A stretch of DNA of 5,684 bases. Source: a bacterium UBA4637. GTDB lineage: Bacteria; Bacteroidota; Bacteroidia; Bacteroidales; Bacteroidaceae. This document shows, piece by piece, positions 5,404-5,684 of the stretch. A program made the position numbers and the translations under genes. Within the stretch, counting starts at the first letter, position 1; every line of letters begins with the position of its first letter. The notes below the pieces were generated by a model. It was not told the origin of the DNA. It searched no databases and worked only from the letters and a program-made list of their open reading frames with translations. The stretch spans positions 1 to 5,684 of the forward strand of contig DHMR01000093.1 of assembly GCA_002405875.1 (NCBI GenBank). The letters run 5' to 3'.

Positions 5404-5684
5404 ATGGCAGACTTGAAATTATATCCAGTAGGAATCCAAACGTTCGAGGATATTATAGCTCGAAATCTCCTCTATGTAGATAAGACGGAATATGTTTATC
5501 GCATGACTCATAGCGGTGGCAAGAATTTCTTCTTAAGTCGTCCGCGTCGTTTTGGCAAGTAGTTGCTCACCTCTACTTTGCATAGTTATTTTTCGGGCAA
5601 AAAGGAACTTTTCAAGGGGCTTGCCATCGAAAAGCTCGAAAAGGAGTGGACGGAATATCCCGTGCTCCATTTCGACATGTCGGG
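5404..5684 (+). pseudogene. AAA-ATPase-like protein (PD-(D/E)XK nuclease-associated family), 5' part with an amber stop in the P-loop
   Basis: The frame opens MADLKLYPVGIQTFEDIIAR, then LLYVDKTEYVYRM and FFLSRPRRFGK. This is the signature N-terminus of the predicted AAA-ATPase family (AAA-ATPase_like, commonly joined to a C-terminal PD-(D/E)XK nuclease-like domain), which is multi-copy in Prevotella and Bacteroides. Family members continue RRFGKS-LL; here codon 53, the Walker A Ser/Thr position, is TAG (5560-5562), one base from the Ser codon TCG. After the stop the same frame stays open to the window edge and remains family-like ([20 protein letters not shown], later [10 protein letters not shown]), so there is no frameshift. 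Translation normally ends after 52 residues, before any functional site is complete, and restarting downstream would lose the P-loop. Most likely a fresh pseudogene or a base-call error. The right edge cuts the gene; full-length members are about 500-580 residues. Their role is unproven; defence or mobile-element functions have been suggested. Confidence 0.85.

Overview
The window looks like chromosomal DNA from a Bacteroidota bacterium, most likely of the Prevotella/Segatella type. The strongest sign is three matches to the Bacteroidota vegetative promoter pattern (TTTG, 19-21 bp, TAnnTTTG) in the one long intergenic region. AT-rich leaders without clear Shine-Dalgarno sites and the character of the proteins agree with this. 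The genus is an inference from style, not proven.

Layout. Three genes on the minus strand, read right to left, look like one transcription unit. The first (4850-2025) is a 941-residue SNF2-family helicase/translocase with a complete set of motifs. The second (1956-88) is a 622-residue protein of no recognised named family, in which winged-helix-like segments can be seen. The third starts at 77 and runs off the left edge; its first 25 residues look like a UraA-type nucleobase permease. The gaps are 68 bp and 10 bp. The 68-bp gap holds a sequence element present three times, twice direct and once inverted, which can form a strong hairpin over the helicase stop codon or a weaker alternative one just before the next start.

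The 553-bp region 4851-5403 separates the helicase from a plus-strand gene. It holds a promoter for the helicase (4881-4912), a back-to-back plus-strand promoter (4929-4960) with a GCCAAA/TTTGGC palindrome over its -33 box, three 11-bp phased repeats, a small hairpin, a perfect 15-bp inverted repeat, and a second plus-strand promoter (5317-5347) directly in front of the last gene.

The last gene (5404 to the right edge) is the start of an AAA-ATPase-like protein of the family often fused to a PD-(D/E)XK nuclease. Its Walker A Ser/Thr codon is an in-frame amber stop (5560-5562), while the frame on both sides is intact and conserved. It reads as a recently inactivated gene or a sequencing error, with read-through a less likely option.

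How the genes work together. The helicase and the 622-residue protein are plausibly a functional pair: an ATP-driven DNA translocase and a DNA-binding partner. This is inferred from co-orientation, tight spacing and domain type. The permease may simply share the transcript. The best leads are the helicase/partner pair, the foldable element between them, the divergent promoter pair with its palindrome, and the amber codon at the P-loop.
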